Below, piece after piece: positions 33,532 through 44,298 of a DNA stretch of 64,000 nt (the first letter of the stretch is position 1; the number at the start of each line of letters is the position of its first letter). The stretch is from positions 102,993 to 166,992 of the forward strand of contig CDMY01000179.1 of NCBI GenBank assembly GCA_001179505.1, read 5' to 3'. A program made the translations under genes and the position numbers. Below the pieces are notes generated by a model. That model had not been told where the DNA came from. It searched no databases and was given only the letters and a program-made list of their open reading frames with translations. The stretch is from Vitrella brassicaformis (taxonomy: Eukaryota > Sar > Vitrellaceae).

Positions 33532-34904
33532 ATGTGCGGCAGAAAGGCGACAAAGGCACCAGCGGCAGAGGCAGGGAGGGGCAAGGGCAAGAAGGACAAG
33601 GCGGCCAAATTGCATGCCATCCACTCGGTCAGCGCGCTCACACAAACACACACACACACACACGCACTGACCTCGTGAATGCACGCTCGTTGCTCTAACA
33701 GGCGCTTGAGAGGGTTCGAAAGGGAACCGGCACACCCGCACCCGCACGTGCGCCGCCCCCACCCGGCCGTGCAGCCTCGTCCGTGTCGTCTCCACCCATG
33801 GACGTTTCCCGGGGCACGTCGTCTCCAGTCTGGATGCGGAGAGGGAGAGGGAGATGAGGAGAGGCCGGCCGAGTCGCCACGAGAGGCTGAGGGCGAGGGT
33901 GAGGCTGCCGCAGCGGGTGAGGCCGAGCCACCTGCCCAGATTGGCGAGGAGGCGGAGCAGCCAGAGGCTCAGGAGGCCGCAGGGGAGGCCGCTGCGGAGG
34001 ACATCGAGGTCACGGCCACATCACTGTCGCGGGATGGGGCGTACCTCAACCCCCAATTCTCGCGACAGACTATGGTGCTCTCCCGAAAGTGCAGGAGGCC
34101 GCAGGGGAGTGGGAGGTCGCAGGGGATGGAGAGGCGTGATGATTGGCAGCGCTATCCGAGCGATGAAGTGCGGCATTGCCGGCCCATGCCGTCGCCGTGC
34201 GCGTCGGCTCCGGGCTCAAGTTCTTCAAGATACATTGGACCTCCTGCTGGAGCAGAAGGTCCTTGAGCTTTCAGCCGACGTCGTCCGGATGTCAATGGCT
34301 GCAATCGATAAGCTGTCCGACATGACGGTTTCAGCGGCAGCGGTGAGGATCAGCCATCTGCCCCCGCTCCCTCACCGGCCACCGACCAAGCCACAGCCCG
34401 GGATGAGGCGGCGACCGTCGCTCAAGAACCCAGCACACCATCGCCCACACCACCTACCGACCAAGAGATGGCCGCAGCGGAACCGCGGCCCTCTCTTGAG
34501 ATCCCACGGGAGCTTCTGTGGAACATCTTAAGGCATGTCGCCGATGAAGCACTCGTTGGTAAGGTCGTCAGCCAGTGAGTGAATGGGTGCATCTCAAATG
34601 TCTCTTGTGCGTGCTGCATGAACAGTGTGTCATGAGTCTACGACAGAGGTGTCTGCGCACCGCCAGCGCGTCGATCGGCAACGACGGGCGGATCGTTCTC
34701 GGCGCCTCATCGATAGGTACACGCACACCTCAGGCCCTTCGAGGACGGAAGAGGTGGAAAGGGGGAAGAAAGACGACATGAAAGAGAGAGAGACGACGAA
34801 AGGAATCGTTAGTCTCTTGTTGATTTGATTTGACTGTGTCTCTTACCAGATCGCCGCCTACATTTTATATTTCTGAGGCTCTGATCGACTTCGATGCACA
34901 GTAA
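33532..34904 (+). CDS. Hypothetical acidic protein with F-box-like segment near the C-terminus
   Basis: Exon 1 (33532-33627) encodes a Lys-rich start MCGRKATKAPAAEAGRGKGK. An Ala/Pro/Glu-rich middle follows from 33702, with a needed 34-nt intron or frameshift near 33820. A helical segment (TLDLLLEQKVLELSADVVRM) ends near 34340. One frame then gives PSLEIPRELLWNILRHVADE, which fits the F-box start (L-P-x-E-L-x-x-x-I-L). After a donor at 34560, an exon 34623-34710 (Arg-rich) joins to 34850-34904, which begins with element copy H, reads RSPPTFYISEALIDFDAQ and stops at TAA. Internal joins are uncertain. F-box function in ubiquitin ligation would be an inference. Confidence 0.35.
34850..34872 (+). 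repeat. CATTTTATAT element, copy H
   Basis: ATCGCCGCCTACATTTTATA right after the acceptor tcttaccag. It is the first part of the terminal exon of the preceding model. Confidence 0.6.
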
Positions 34905-35419
34905 GGGACGTACACGTCGATGTGAGTCTACCAACAGACATCCCGCCTCATTGGGAATCAGGCCTCCGCGTCATATGTATGTCGCCCCAGAACAGCCCTA
35001 TCTCTGTCAGTGCCATGGTGCGTGGTTCTATGCAGTGCACAGCCAATGATGTGGTCAGCTTTCAGACCAGATGGACACGTGTGTCTTGTCGAAGTCTTTT
35101 ATCCATCAGTGGTCGCACGCAAACACACCGCACAAACACACCGCTGTCGGCGGCAAGCGATAAGCCCCGCTTCTCATCTTATTAGGGGGATGGCGGCTGC
35201 ACAGAGACCGAAAGTGTCTCCCCAATAACAGAAAGCGAAAGTGCCCTCCCAGGGTGCTTGTCGCTGGTGCTGACTCGGGAAACGCTGGCGACTTCTCTCA
35301 CAGACAGAAAAGGCCTCAAATGATGGGAGCAATCGCGATGTCGATCCATTTTCGTAATGCGAGCTCACCCAACGAAGCAGCGTGGGAGCGTAGCAGCAGC
35401 ATAGATCTTGGCGAAGACC
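34905..35419. other. Intergenic upstream of BCKDK
   Basis: About 0.5 kb without a supported gene. It includes the promoter-type motif at 35358-35369. Confidence 0.6.
35358..35369 (+). promoter_or_regulatory. TGCGAGCT-type promoter motif upstream of BCKDK
   Basis: TGCGAGCTCACC in sense orientation, 51 bp upstream of the ATG at 35420. Confidence 0.45.
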
Positions 35420-37324
35420 ATGGCGAGCAGGCACTGGACAATCGCATACATCATCGAGAAATACGCTCGGAGACCGATTCGGTCTATCACAATGGTATGC
35501 CGACTTACGCACAGAGCCATGCTCATGTGTGTGCATCTGTGTGTGTGCAGCGGCAGCTCATGAACATCACATCGACGGCACCGTCTGCCCTCATCAGGAA
35601 CGCGGAGTGGCTGCGTGAGGAAATGGCGGTGCGGTTCGCCCATCGGCTGTGCGACTTCAACAGACAACCGCACATCGTGGCGCTCAATCCTCACATACAC
35701 CAGGTGAATGACCAGACATCGACACAGCACAGAAGACGCATGCACCTGATGAGCCTGTCTGTGTGTCTGGTTGGGTTGGCAGGTGTATGAGCTGTACACG
35801 AGTGCGTTCGAGCAGCTGGTGGAGTTTCCTCCCGTGCGTGACGAGGAGGGCGAGAGCAGCTTCACCAAGCTCATCGAGGATGTGGTGGCATCGCAGGGCA
35901 ACGTGGTGGACCAGATGCGGCGGGGCGTCAAGGACCTCAAGACCATCTGCCCGGACGTCTCCAGCACACTCGACAACTTCCTCGAGAGGCTACTCGTTAC
36001 CAGGATATCGAGGAGGTCAGTAAAAGAGGTCACACACAGGCAAGGACCATGATTGTTTGATGGGTGTGTGATGGTCTTGGTGGCTGTATAAAGGGTGTTG
36101 TTGGAGCATCACATCGGTCTCCACAACCCGCGGCCCGACTATGCGGGTGTGGTGCACCTCCACTGCCACCCCGTCGATGTGATAATGCACGTGGCGGAGC
36201 AGGTACGGGGCATCTGCAAGCAGACCTTCGGCCTCTCGCCACCTGTCAACATCAAAGGTGAGTCTGAATGACACGTGTTTTCGCGTCTGAATGGCGCGTA
36301 TGTCTGTCAGGCAACCTCGAGACGACCTTCCCATTCATCCCCGAGCACCTCAAGATCATCCTCTACGAGATCTTGAAAAACTCAATGAGGGCGACGGTGG
36401 AGTTCTGCACTCTGGGCAACTCACTCGGTGCGTGCGGCAGACAACACAACACACAGGAGCACCACAAAGACAAGGGAGCTATGTGCGTCTGTGGTTTGGT
36501 GTCCGTCTAGGGTCGATTCCTGTGAACGACGACGATCTGCCGCCCATCGAAATAGCCATTTTCAAGGGTCAGAAAGACGTCATCATCAAAATATCAGACA
36601 AAGGTGGGACAACTGCTGGCTGGCAAAGCGGCAGAGGCAGACAGACCACCGTGCTGTGCTGCCTCTGTCTCTCGTGTGTGTGAGCAGGTGGTGGTATCCT
36701 GCCGCAGCGGCTGCAGCGAATATGGAGCTATGGGTCAGCCATACACACACGCGCACGCACACATACACACACACACACACACTAATACAAACACACAAGG
36801 CACGGCAGCCAGCGAGCGGGCCGATGGATCTATTATCATGGCGTTTCCGTCGTGTGCTGTGCAGCTTCACCACAGTAGACGAGTCGACCGACTCGAATGC
36901 CAGCCCCAGAGAGCGCAGCAGTGAGTTGGCTGGCTACGGCTTCGGCCTGCCGCTGGCGAGGGGATACGCCAGGTACTTCGGAGGTGACATACACATACAG
37001 GTCGGTAGGATGCGATGCAGCCGTGCACGGCCCACCGACAACCACGCACGCGCACATTCAGCCATGGCCTCCTCTGTGTGTGAATGTGTGTGTGTGCAGA
37101 GCATGTTGGGCCACGGCACTGACACGTACATCAACCTCAACCACGTGGGCGACCAGCTCGAAGCCCTCGCCGACTGGTCGGTGACGACGCCGCTTCTGCT
37201 GCAGCAGGTCGACTGCCACGGCGGCCCGACCGCATCGGCAGACCCCAGAAAAGAGTATAGGTACATCACACCCGCTGGCTACTCACACACATCCCAACGA
37301 CCGACGTCCGTGTGGAACGGCTAG
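35420..37324 (+). CDS. Mitochondrial branched-chain alpha-keto acid dehydrogenase kinase / PDK family
   Basis: Nine exons (35420-35494, 35551-35703, 35783-36015, 36094-36257, 36311-36427, 36511-36603, 36688-36733, 36865-37000, 37100-37324) give 413 aa. The N-terminal four-helix domain carries EEMAVRFAHRLCDFN and VYELYTSAFEQLVEFPPVRD, close to BCKDK. The GHKL ATPase domain shows the N box (EILKNSMRA), G1 (SDKGGGI), FTT, and G2 (GYGFGLPLARGYA), then GTDTYINL. It should phosphorylate and inactivate the E1 alpha subunit of a mitochondrial 2-oxoacid dehydrogenase. In apicomplexans and chromerids BCKDH is thought to serve as mitochondrial PDH, so the substrate may be that complex. The start ATG at 35420 follows an in-frame TAG; the leader is short. 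The C-terminus is extended by ~40 low-complexity residues. Confidence 0.92.
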
Positions 37325-37939
37325 ACAGACAGACAGACAGATGGCTGTTGGTGAGTGGATTGGATGTGTGTGTGGACTCACTCACTACAGACATGGATAG
37401 ATACGTACGGGTGTGTATGGTGTGTCGGGGAGCCACGTGCTTTTTCTGCGGGGCGTTCGGGTGCGGTGTGTGCAGTGTCATCTGCCATGTCGTATGTATG
37501 ATTGATGTGATGTGATAATTGTATGTACAGTCAGTTCACACAGGAAGAATCGATCTAGCTATCGCGGGTTGGTTGTTTCGTGTTGTTTGTTGCCGTCACT
37601 CGTCCGTCATCGGTGTGGCTGTGGCTGTAGCATATATGGATGGATGTGTACGCGTACGCTGGCTGTGGCCGGCATGCAATGCAGTGCGTGGCATTTACGT
37701 GTGTGTGTGGTGGCGCGGGGATTCCGATGAATGAATGGACTGTTCGCACATCGATGGATGAGCCAATCGAATTAATGTCCAGAGAGTCAGATCGACAGCG
37801 GTGAGCCAAAAAAGCACTGTAGCCCAGGCAAAGCCCTTACTGTCTATCGCCCCACACCACACACACGCACAGGAGAAAATCAGCGGACCACCCCATCGAT
37901 ATGCCGCCTCACACCCCATCACATCCATCATCTGTCGCA
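37325..37939. other. Intergenic, convergent 3' ends
   Basis: CTGT/GACA repeats near 37324-37340 and TG-rich DNA between the BCKDK and Nit-like stop codons; no gene supported. Confidence 0.6.
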
Positions 37940-39454
37940 TCATGGTTTGTAGAGGTCCGGTCTGCGGTGCTCACAGACGGGCATCTTCATCCTCACCCCA
38001 GCCAATATGGCCGCGTCCACCTCAGCCACCCCCAGCCTGCCCACCGACCCATCGCTGTTCGGTCCCAGCTCGCCGCCGCCACAGTCCACCAACACCTCTC
38101 CTGACACGACACACCATACTCACGGTGCAAAGCTCAGCTGCACTCCGATGCATCTCTGTGTGTGTGTGTGTGTGTGTGTGTGTTGCTTACTTACCCCATG
38201 GATTGATGATAACTGCATGGCCGTAGGAGTGCCGCTTGTCATTGTGCTTGCCACCCTGACCACACACCAGGCAGGCCATCGATGCATGGGAATGCACTTG
38301 GAAGTGCGGCGTCCATCTCACCTGTGCTGCCGCGATGACATAGCACTGCGTCTCGATGGCCCTCGCACGAAGCAGCGGCTCCCAGTGAGCCAATCCTACA
38401 TACGAAACCCGCTGTAAGCTAAGCGACCGTTTCCATGCGTCTTGCGTGCCCTCCCTCCCTCCCTGAGGTGACCTGTGCGGAACGTGAATGCTGAGGGCAC
38501 CAGCAGCACGTCGGCGCCGCGCAGTCGCAGGGCCGAGTACAACTCGGGAAACCTGCAGCCAGGAAGATACATACATACGATCCAGTGGAAGGCGTCAATG
38601 GCTGCACCTCTCTCTCTCAGATGCGACTGACTCACCTGAGGTCATAGCAGACGCTCAGCCCCAGCTGGCCTGCAGGCGACTCAGCCACCACCACCTCCCC
38701 CCCGGCCTCAGTGAAGGACGACTCTCGGAACTCCTGGGGATAGTTGACGTCGAACAGGTGGATCTTCCGATACACAGACACAATCTTGCCGTCGCTGTCG
38801 ACGATGACGTGTGTGTTGAAGAGCTTGTTCGGGTCGGATGGGTTTCGCTCCTGGAAGCCGCCGTATGACACCCACATGCTGTATTTCTTGGCCAGGTCGC
38901 AGTAGCGGGTGAAGAGGGGGCCATCCAGGGGCTCGGCTATCTTGAGGGACTGGTGGAAGGACTCGCCAAGGAATGCAAAGGTCTCGGGAAAGAAGACCAT
39001 TGCACAGGAGCGCTCCTTGGCCACCTGGAGAAGCCTCTCCGCCTCCTGTCGACACCGCACGACACACATGACATGAAAGTGAAGGGGCACGAGTGAAGGG
39101 TCCAGTGCAGTGCATGTGCACCCCATGATCTCTCGCCTGGAAGTTCTTCTCGATATCGGTGGTGGATGTGAGCTGCGCGACGCCAACGACGCATGAACTG
39201 CCGCCATCTGAGACTCTTTCGCCTCTATAGCCATCTGAGACTCTTTCGCCTCTATAGCCATCTGAGACCCTCATCCTCTCAACACAGCGGGAGAAGGGCC
39301 GCCGCTGATGCTGCTGCTGGTCTGTTCTCCGCGCACTGCCAGCGTGTGCGAGGTTGAATGCTGATGCGGATGCTGATGAGTGGCTGACGAGGCAGAGGTT
39401 GGCGAAGAGCGCGGCTGCGGTTCTTTGCTGACGCCACACGAGGGACAATTGCAT
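37940..39454 (-). CDS. Nitrilase-superfamily amidase (Nit1/Nit2-like, deaminated glutathione amidase or omega-amidase)
   Basis: Six exons: 39454-39137, 39045-38636, 38552-38473, 38395-38322, 38255-38195 and 38100-37940 (367 aa). The catalytic triad is visible: Glu in FFPETFAF, Lys in VYRKIHLFD and Cys in [14 protein letters not shown]. Other signatures are [33 protein letters not shown] and the terminal [12 protein letters not shown]. The RFPELY...[12 protein letters not shown] layout fits the Nit branch that repairs deaminated glutathione. The first intron appears to be GC-AG (CAG|gcgaga at 39136). Residues ~60-90 are encoded by a 27-bp tandem repeat (VSDGYRGER units). The ~75-residue N-terminal extension before [11 protein letters not shown] could be an organelle leader. 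Confidence 0.9.
39206..39272 (-). repeat. 27-bp tandem repeat within the Nit-like coding sequence
   Basis: About 2.5 copies of a 27-bp unit encode VSDGYRGER repeated in the N-terminal extension. The unit is in frame, so copy number could vary without disrupting the enzyme. Confidence 0.9.
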
Positions 39455-39523
39455 ACGGCGTCAGCGGTCCGCCGGACTCATAAAACCCAGTCCTCGAAGC
39501 GCAGATCTTTCGGCGATCTGCAA

Positions 39524-39535
39524 GCTAAGCTCGCA
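39524..39535 (-). promoter_or_regulatory. TGCGAGCTTAGC promoter motif between Nit-like and DUF192 genes
   Basis: GCTAAGCTCGCA on +, so TGCGAGCTTAGC in sense for the Nit-like gene, 70 bp upstream of its ATG, and 117 bp upstream of the DUF192 ATG in antisense. Confidence 0.5.
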
Positions 39536-39651
39536 GGGGACCGTGAAGAAACGACGAAACAAGAACGAACAGTCAAACACGGCAAGGTCGGAATAAGGTG
39601 TCCTGCAATAATGGCCTCTGAAATCGTCTTCTGTAATGCATGTGTGTGGCT

Positions 39652-40394
39652 ATGACAGCCATGGTCGTGAGCATCGCAGCCGCCCTTCTGCTGGCCCTTG
39701 ACGCGGCCCACGTCGCCTCTGCAATGGTCCACGCACGGAGGGACGAGCCCGTAACACGGCTATCGACAGAATTCGTCAAGGGATACCGAAAAGACGTAAG
39801 CCCCGAACGATATATGTCAAACCCGCACCGGCCCGCACCCGCACCCAGTGCAGTGTGTCCGTCCGTCCGTCCGTCAGCTGACCGTGTCAGTCTTCGACGG
39901 CAAGGCCCAGCAGCAGCAGCAGCAGCAGCATCTCAAGTACAGGGGTAGTAGCATCATAGTGCCGAGGAGTTATGAGGAGTACATGACGGGCCTGATGCAC
40001 AAGCGGGATCGGTGCGGCGAGTGTGGGATGGTGTTTATCTACAGGCAGGACGGGACGCTGTCCTTCATCATGGACAACACCCACATCGACTTGGTATGGT
40101 ACGCACATCTCATCTGCAATGGCTATGAGTCCGTTCGGCCCCTTCTCTAGGACATGGTGTTTGTCAACAGTGACAACGTGATTGTCGATATCCAGTAAGA
40201 ACGAAAGGAAGAACGAGGGGAGACAGACAGCACTCACTGATTATGATGATGTGTGTGTGTGTGCAGGCCCGCCAAGGCGCGGCAGGACGGAGTCATCTCG
40301 TCAACACGGCCTGCCAGCTACAACATCGAGCTCATGGTCGGCCGATGGATGGCTCCTCTGTCAGTCAGTGCATGTGTGTTGTGTGCCCGGTGGC

Positions 40395-40425
<31 letters not shown>

Positions 40426-40554
40426 GGCGGCGTGTGCCGAGAGAGGGGTATTCAGGTGGGCGACAGGGTGCACTTCGATTGGCACATCCCATGCAGTGAC
40501 TCCCGTGGCAATGGCAATGACGCCAGTGGAGAAGAGGTGTGTTTCAAGGCGTAA
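39652..40554 (+). CDS. Secreted or organellar DUF192 family protein
   Basis: Five exons (39652-39795, 39878-40093, 40151-40194, 40267-40336, 40426-40554) make 200 aa. Residues 1-24 are a signal peptide (MVVSIAAALLLALDAAHVAS). The DUF192 fold follows: RSYEEYMTGLMHKRDRCGEC, GMVFIYRQDGTLSFIMDNTH (equivalent to 'FWMKNT'), IDLDMVFVNSDNVIVDI, YNIELMGG and GIQVGDRVHF, all in family order. Seven Gln from a CAG run lie before the domain. Function of DUF192 is unknown; bacterial members are exported. Acceptors of exons 4 and 5 are formed by (TG)n tracts. It lies divergently 197 bp from the Nit-like gene. Confidence 0.88.
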
Positions 40555-43500
40555 TTGACGATGCTCGTCTCGTCGGTGCGTGTGTCGGTGTGACAGTCAG
40601 TATACAGACCTTTCTTCTGTGCGCATGACATGAACGGCTCTCTCTCTGTGTGTGTGTGTCGTGAATGCGTCACCTCTTCATTCACGTCTCCCTGTTTGCT
40701 TGCAGTGATAAGTCACGAACGTACCTACGCCACCTACGCACCAACGCCTTATCAATCCTTTCTTGCTCTCGCCAGCCAGACAGCCAGCCAGCCAGCCTGT
40801 CGTCTCCCTCTCTCTCCGTGTCTCGGACGGCAATCGGCAACGCGCAGCCTCCACTGCTGGTGTGCAGCAATAGGGCCTCACCTTGCCGACAGCCGTACAA
40901 CACACAGAGACAGAGTACGACAGCAGACAGGTCGACACACAACAAAGAGTGAGTCACGTCATGCCATGCCACGCCCAACATCAGGCACACACACGTCAGC
41001 TTAGGAGGCCCTAGAAATGTCGATCGAATGGAAGGAAGAGGCAGCCAGGCAAGTGGGTGAATGAGTGAATGAGGGCGCCGGCGCATGACAGCACACCATG
41101 AGCATGGGCATGAGGATGACCATGGATGGATGCTGCGAGTGAGTCGAGGACGCGCAGCCTGCCTGTCGCACTCAAATCAGGTGGTGCGACGGCAGACAGG
41201 CGACGGTCGCTCGGGAAAACTCTAGCGCACGACGCGACGCGCACACACAAACGACCGACCATGCCTCTCTCTTATTCTCGTTGTCTTCCTTCTTTCATGT
41301 CATGCGGCTGAAAAATCCGCCCGCCTCCCGGCCCCCAACACAACAAAACCCAACAAGCCCACCAGGTGTCATGCCATGTCATGTGATGGATGCCATGAAA
41401 TGTATGTCATCGTTGTCACAAAGAGGGTATGGTGTAGCTAGACGAAGAAGAAAGGGCTTACGATTAGATTGCGCACATGACATGAAACTGCGTCACAGCC
41501 ATGCATGAGTAAGTGAGCGAGCAAGCACACACAGACAGACAGACAGCAAGTGAGAGAAGGAAGAGACTGACTGGTCAGTCAGTCGACTATCGATGGTGTG
41601 GATGGATGGATAGATGGATGGAATGACATGCATGGAATGGATGGATCAAAAAAGGGCTCTCAAGTCATTGGAAGCCCGGCTGCGCGTGCGCATCTTTCCT
41701 CTGTGCACCATCACCCATCCTGCGCCAGTGACCAGCAGCCCCCTCTGGTGAGAGCAGCTGCCACTGACGCCAAGATGGGCAATGGCGCACGAGAGGTAGA
41801 TCGACACGCAACAACCACTCACAGCCAACAGTCAAGGCCATTCAGGCAGGAACACTCAAACCTCTCATCTCCGCCTGTCTTTCGCTTCATGTGCCGGGTC
41901 TCTCTGTGCCGGTCGCCTCCTCCAACTCAACCTCATCTGATCACGATGGTGTCACGTGACCAGCCAGAGGATGGGCTGACGGGAATGATGGACACAGAGA
42001 GACGCACAAAGCGATTGCTGCAAAACCCTCACTCAAGAGGGGCAAAATGACACCATTTCCACCACCACCACCAGCACCACCACCACCCCATCAGCCAGCA
42101 GACGACGACCCGACCACTCGACAAGACGACAGACGACGCACGACGCACGACACACGACAACACACGACCGACCGACGACCGACAGCCAGACCCCCTCACC
42201 TCACCCAGCCCACTTCCCCCATCCATCCCATCAGAGTGAACGCTGTCCGCGTTGGCTGTAACTAACGAGTGATGCACACCACACACCTGCCATACGACCA
42301 CACACCACATCACCACGCCGGCCGCACCACACCAAACATGCATGCCACACACAACACAACACAGACAGACACAGGGAGATAGAAATATAAAGCCGGTCGG
42401 TCACACACCAGACCACCCTCCCGCGCAAAGAAGAAAGGAAGAAGGCAGGCAACGGGGCTCACTCGACAGGCGAACCACAGGCGCCGCGATTGAATTTCCC
42501 GCCTGCCTGCCTGTGCCACTCCACCCAGCAACCTGCTCTGATGCAATGCCGTCACACAACACCAGAGGCCGTTGCCGGGAGGAATGGCAGGCAGGCTGGC
42601 GGCAAAACAATCGCAGCCCATGATAGAACCGATGCTCGTTGTCGGCCTGCCTGTCTGGTTGCATCTGTCCATTCAAAAATCACTTGTAGAGTCTTTCTCT
42701 CTCAGAATGAGCCAGGGGAGGGGAAAGGAACAAGCGATCCAACCAACAGGCACACAGGACAATGAAGAGAGGCTAGAGAGAAGGGCTGGGGGTGGGCCGG
42801 GGGCGGGTGGGGTGGCGCTTAAAGGAAGAAAGATGCTCGCCACGCACAGGGTGGACGCGCCGACAACAAATAGATAGATAGGTCAAGAAAGAAAGACGTG
42901 AGCGACCAACAAGGCAACTGACTAAACCAGCAATCAATCAATCAATCCATCCACACAAACACACAGGCAGGTCGCGTCCTCCACGCCTCACCTCGCACCA
43001 CACAGACACGCGCACACACACACACTTTTCTGTCTTTCCTCCGCTGCGCTCACACCCGTCGTCTCGCGTTTCCCGACGGGCAAATCATAGCTCTCCCCTC
43101 TCAGCCAGTAGCCAGCCCACCAGGCGCACACACACGTCCACGCAGCACATGCACACATTTTCACGCATATGCACACATAACATACACAGATGGTCTCAAC
43201 TCGCAGCCACATGGTGGCCCGAGGATCGAAAAAAGGGCTGCATTTCTGCATCCATACTGCTTTCCTTGATGCATCTGAGCAGCCCTGCCCACGCCACACC
43301 CGCCACACCCACACGCATATGCACCACTTCACTCCATCACAGACACCCACCGATCCCAGCCATCCGGCCGCCCAAATGGAGCGAGCGGACCAGACAGAGA
43401 GACCGACGGGCAGACGGCGGCAGTGCACTGCGGCAGGAGCAGGTAGGTCAGTTGGCGGGGCCCTTGAAAATTGCGCCTGCGAAAAACGCCTGGGAAGGGG

Positions 43501-44298
43501 AGGGAGGGGGTGGATATGTATTGATATGTATCGGTATGGGCAGCCATCCATCCATCCATCCATCCAGGCAGGCAGGCAGGCACCAGGCTACTGGCGCTGG
43601 ACGACACGACACACACACACATGAAGGCATGTAGAGAGAGAGAGAGATGAAGTAAGTGCGTGCGATGAATGCGATGGATGTCGGTATGGCTTATGGATCC
43701 CTCAGGAAGAGAGCGAGGGCCAGGAAAAAGACGCACGGCTTTGTGGGGGAATCAGCCGGCCGGAGCAACCAGACATACACACGGACACGCAGGCAGCCAC
43801 ACAGACAGACAGACAGACAGACAGGCAGACAGACAGCAGGGCGGTCACACACCCTCCGAACAAAGTGGAGGTGCGACGCGCCCGCCCGACAGTCACTCAC
43901 AGAGGAAGCCATTGCAGCACCATAGGAATCACAGACAGACAGACAGACAGCCAGACGGACGGCCAGACAGGCGGACGATACAAATTAGCACCGCAGCGTA
44001 CCACTCACACAACACAGCACAAGCAAGCAGACAGACAGACAGACGGACGGAAGGCCCCCACACTGCTGTTTGTTCTCAGTTACCTGGCTTAGTATCTATC
44101 GCCAGCCAAAGTGAGTAGTGAGTAGCGTAGCAGCCGAACCAGCCCAGCCCCCTCTCTCACCCCATCCCTCACCCTTCCCACCCCCCCACCATGAGCACGG
44201 ACGCACGGACGCGACAGTCCCCCCCTCTGTGAGGCATCGTCACGCCTCAGCAAGTAGGTCGAAAAAAGCGGGATAGAGACCATCCATCCATCCATCCA
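40555..44298. other. Large low-complexity intergenic region
   Basis: 3.7 kb between the DUF192 stop and the end of the 649-aa gene. It is rich in CACA, GACA, ATGG and CCAG repeats, including (CAGA)n at 43801-43829 and 43933-43950 and again near 44030. Open frames up to ~190 codons exist on both strands but are repeat translations without splice-supported partners or domains. No tRNA-like structure seen. Confidence 0.55.
43801..43836. repeat. (CAGA)n microsatellite
   Basis: Tandem CAGA units with minor interruptions; shorter arrays at 43932-43952 and 44027-44045. Confidence 0.9.

Noticed and set aside
33702-33735. tRNA-like GGTTCGA motif near 33712
   Set aside because: Flanking sequence does not fold into a cloverleaf and lacks an A box; the region is an exon.
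17000-35000. Retrotransposon or DNA transposon coding genes
   Set aside because: I looked for reverse transcriptase (YxDD), integrase or transposase (DDE) patterns in the open frames and saw none.
42988-43563. 191-codon open frame on the minus strand in the 40.6-44.3 kb region
   Set aside because: Begins with a repeat-derived MDGWMDGC string, crosses several simple repeats, and has no domain or plausible introns.
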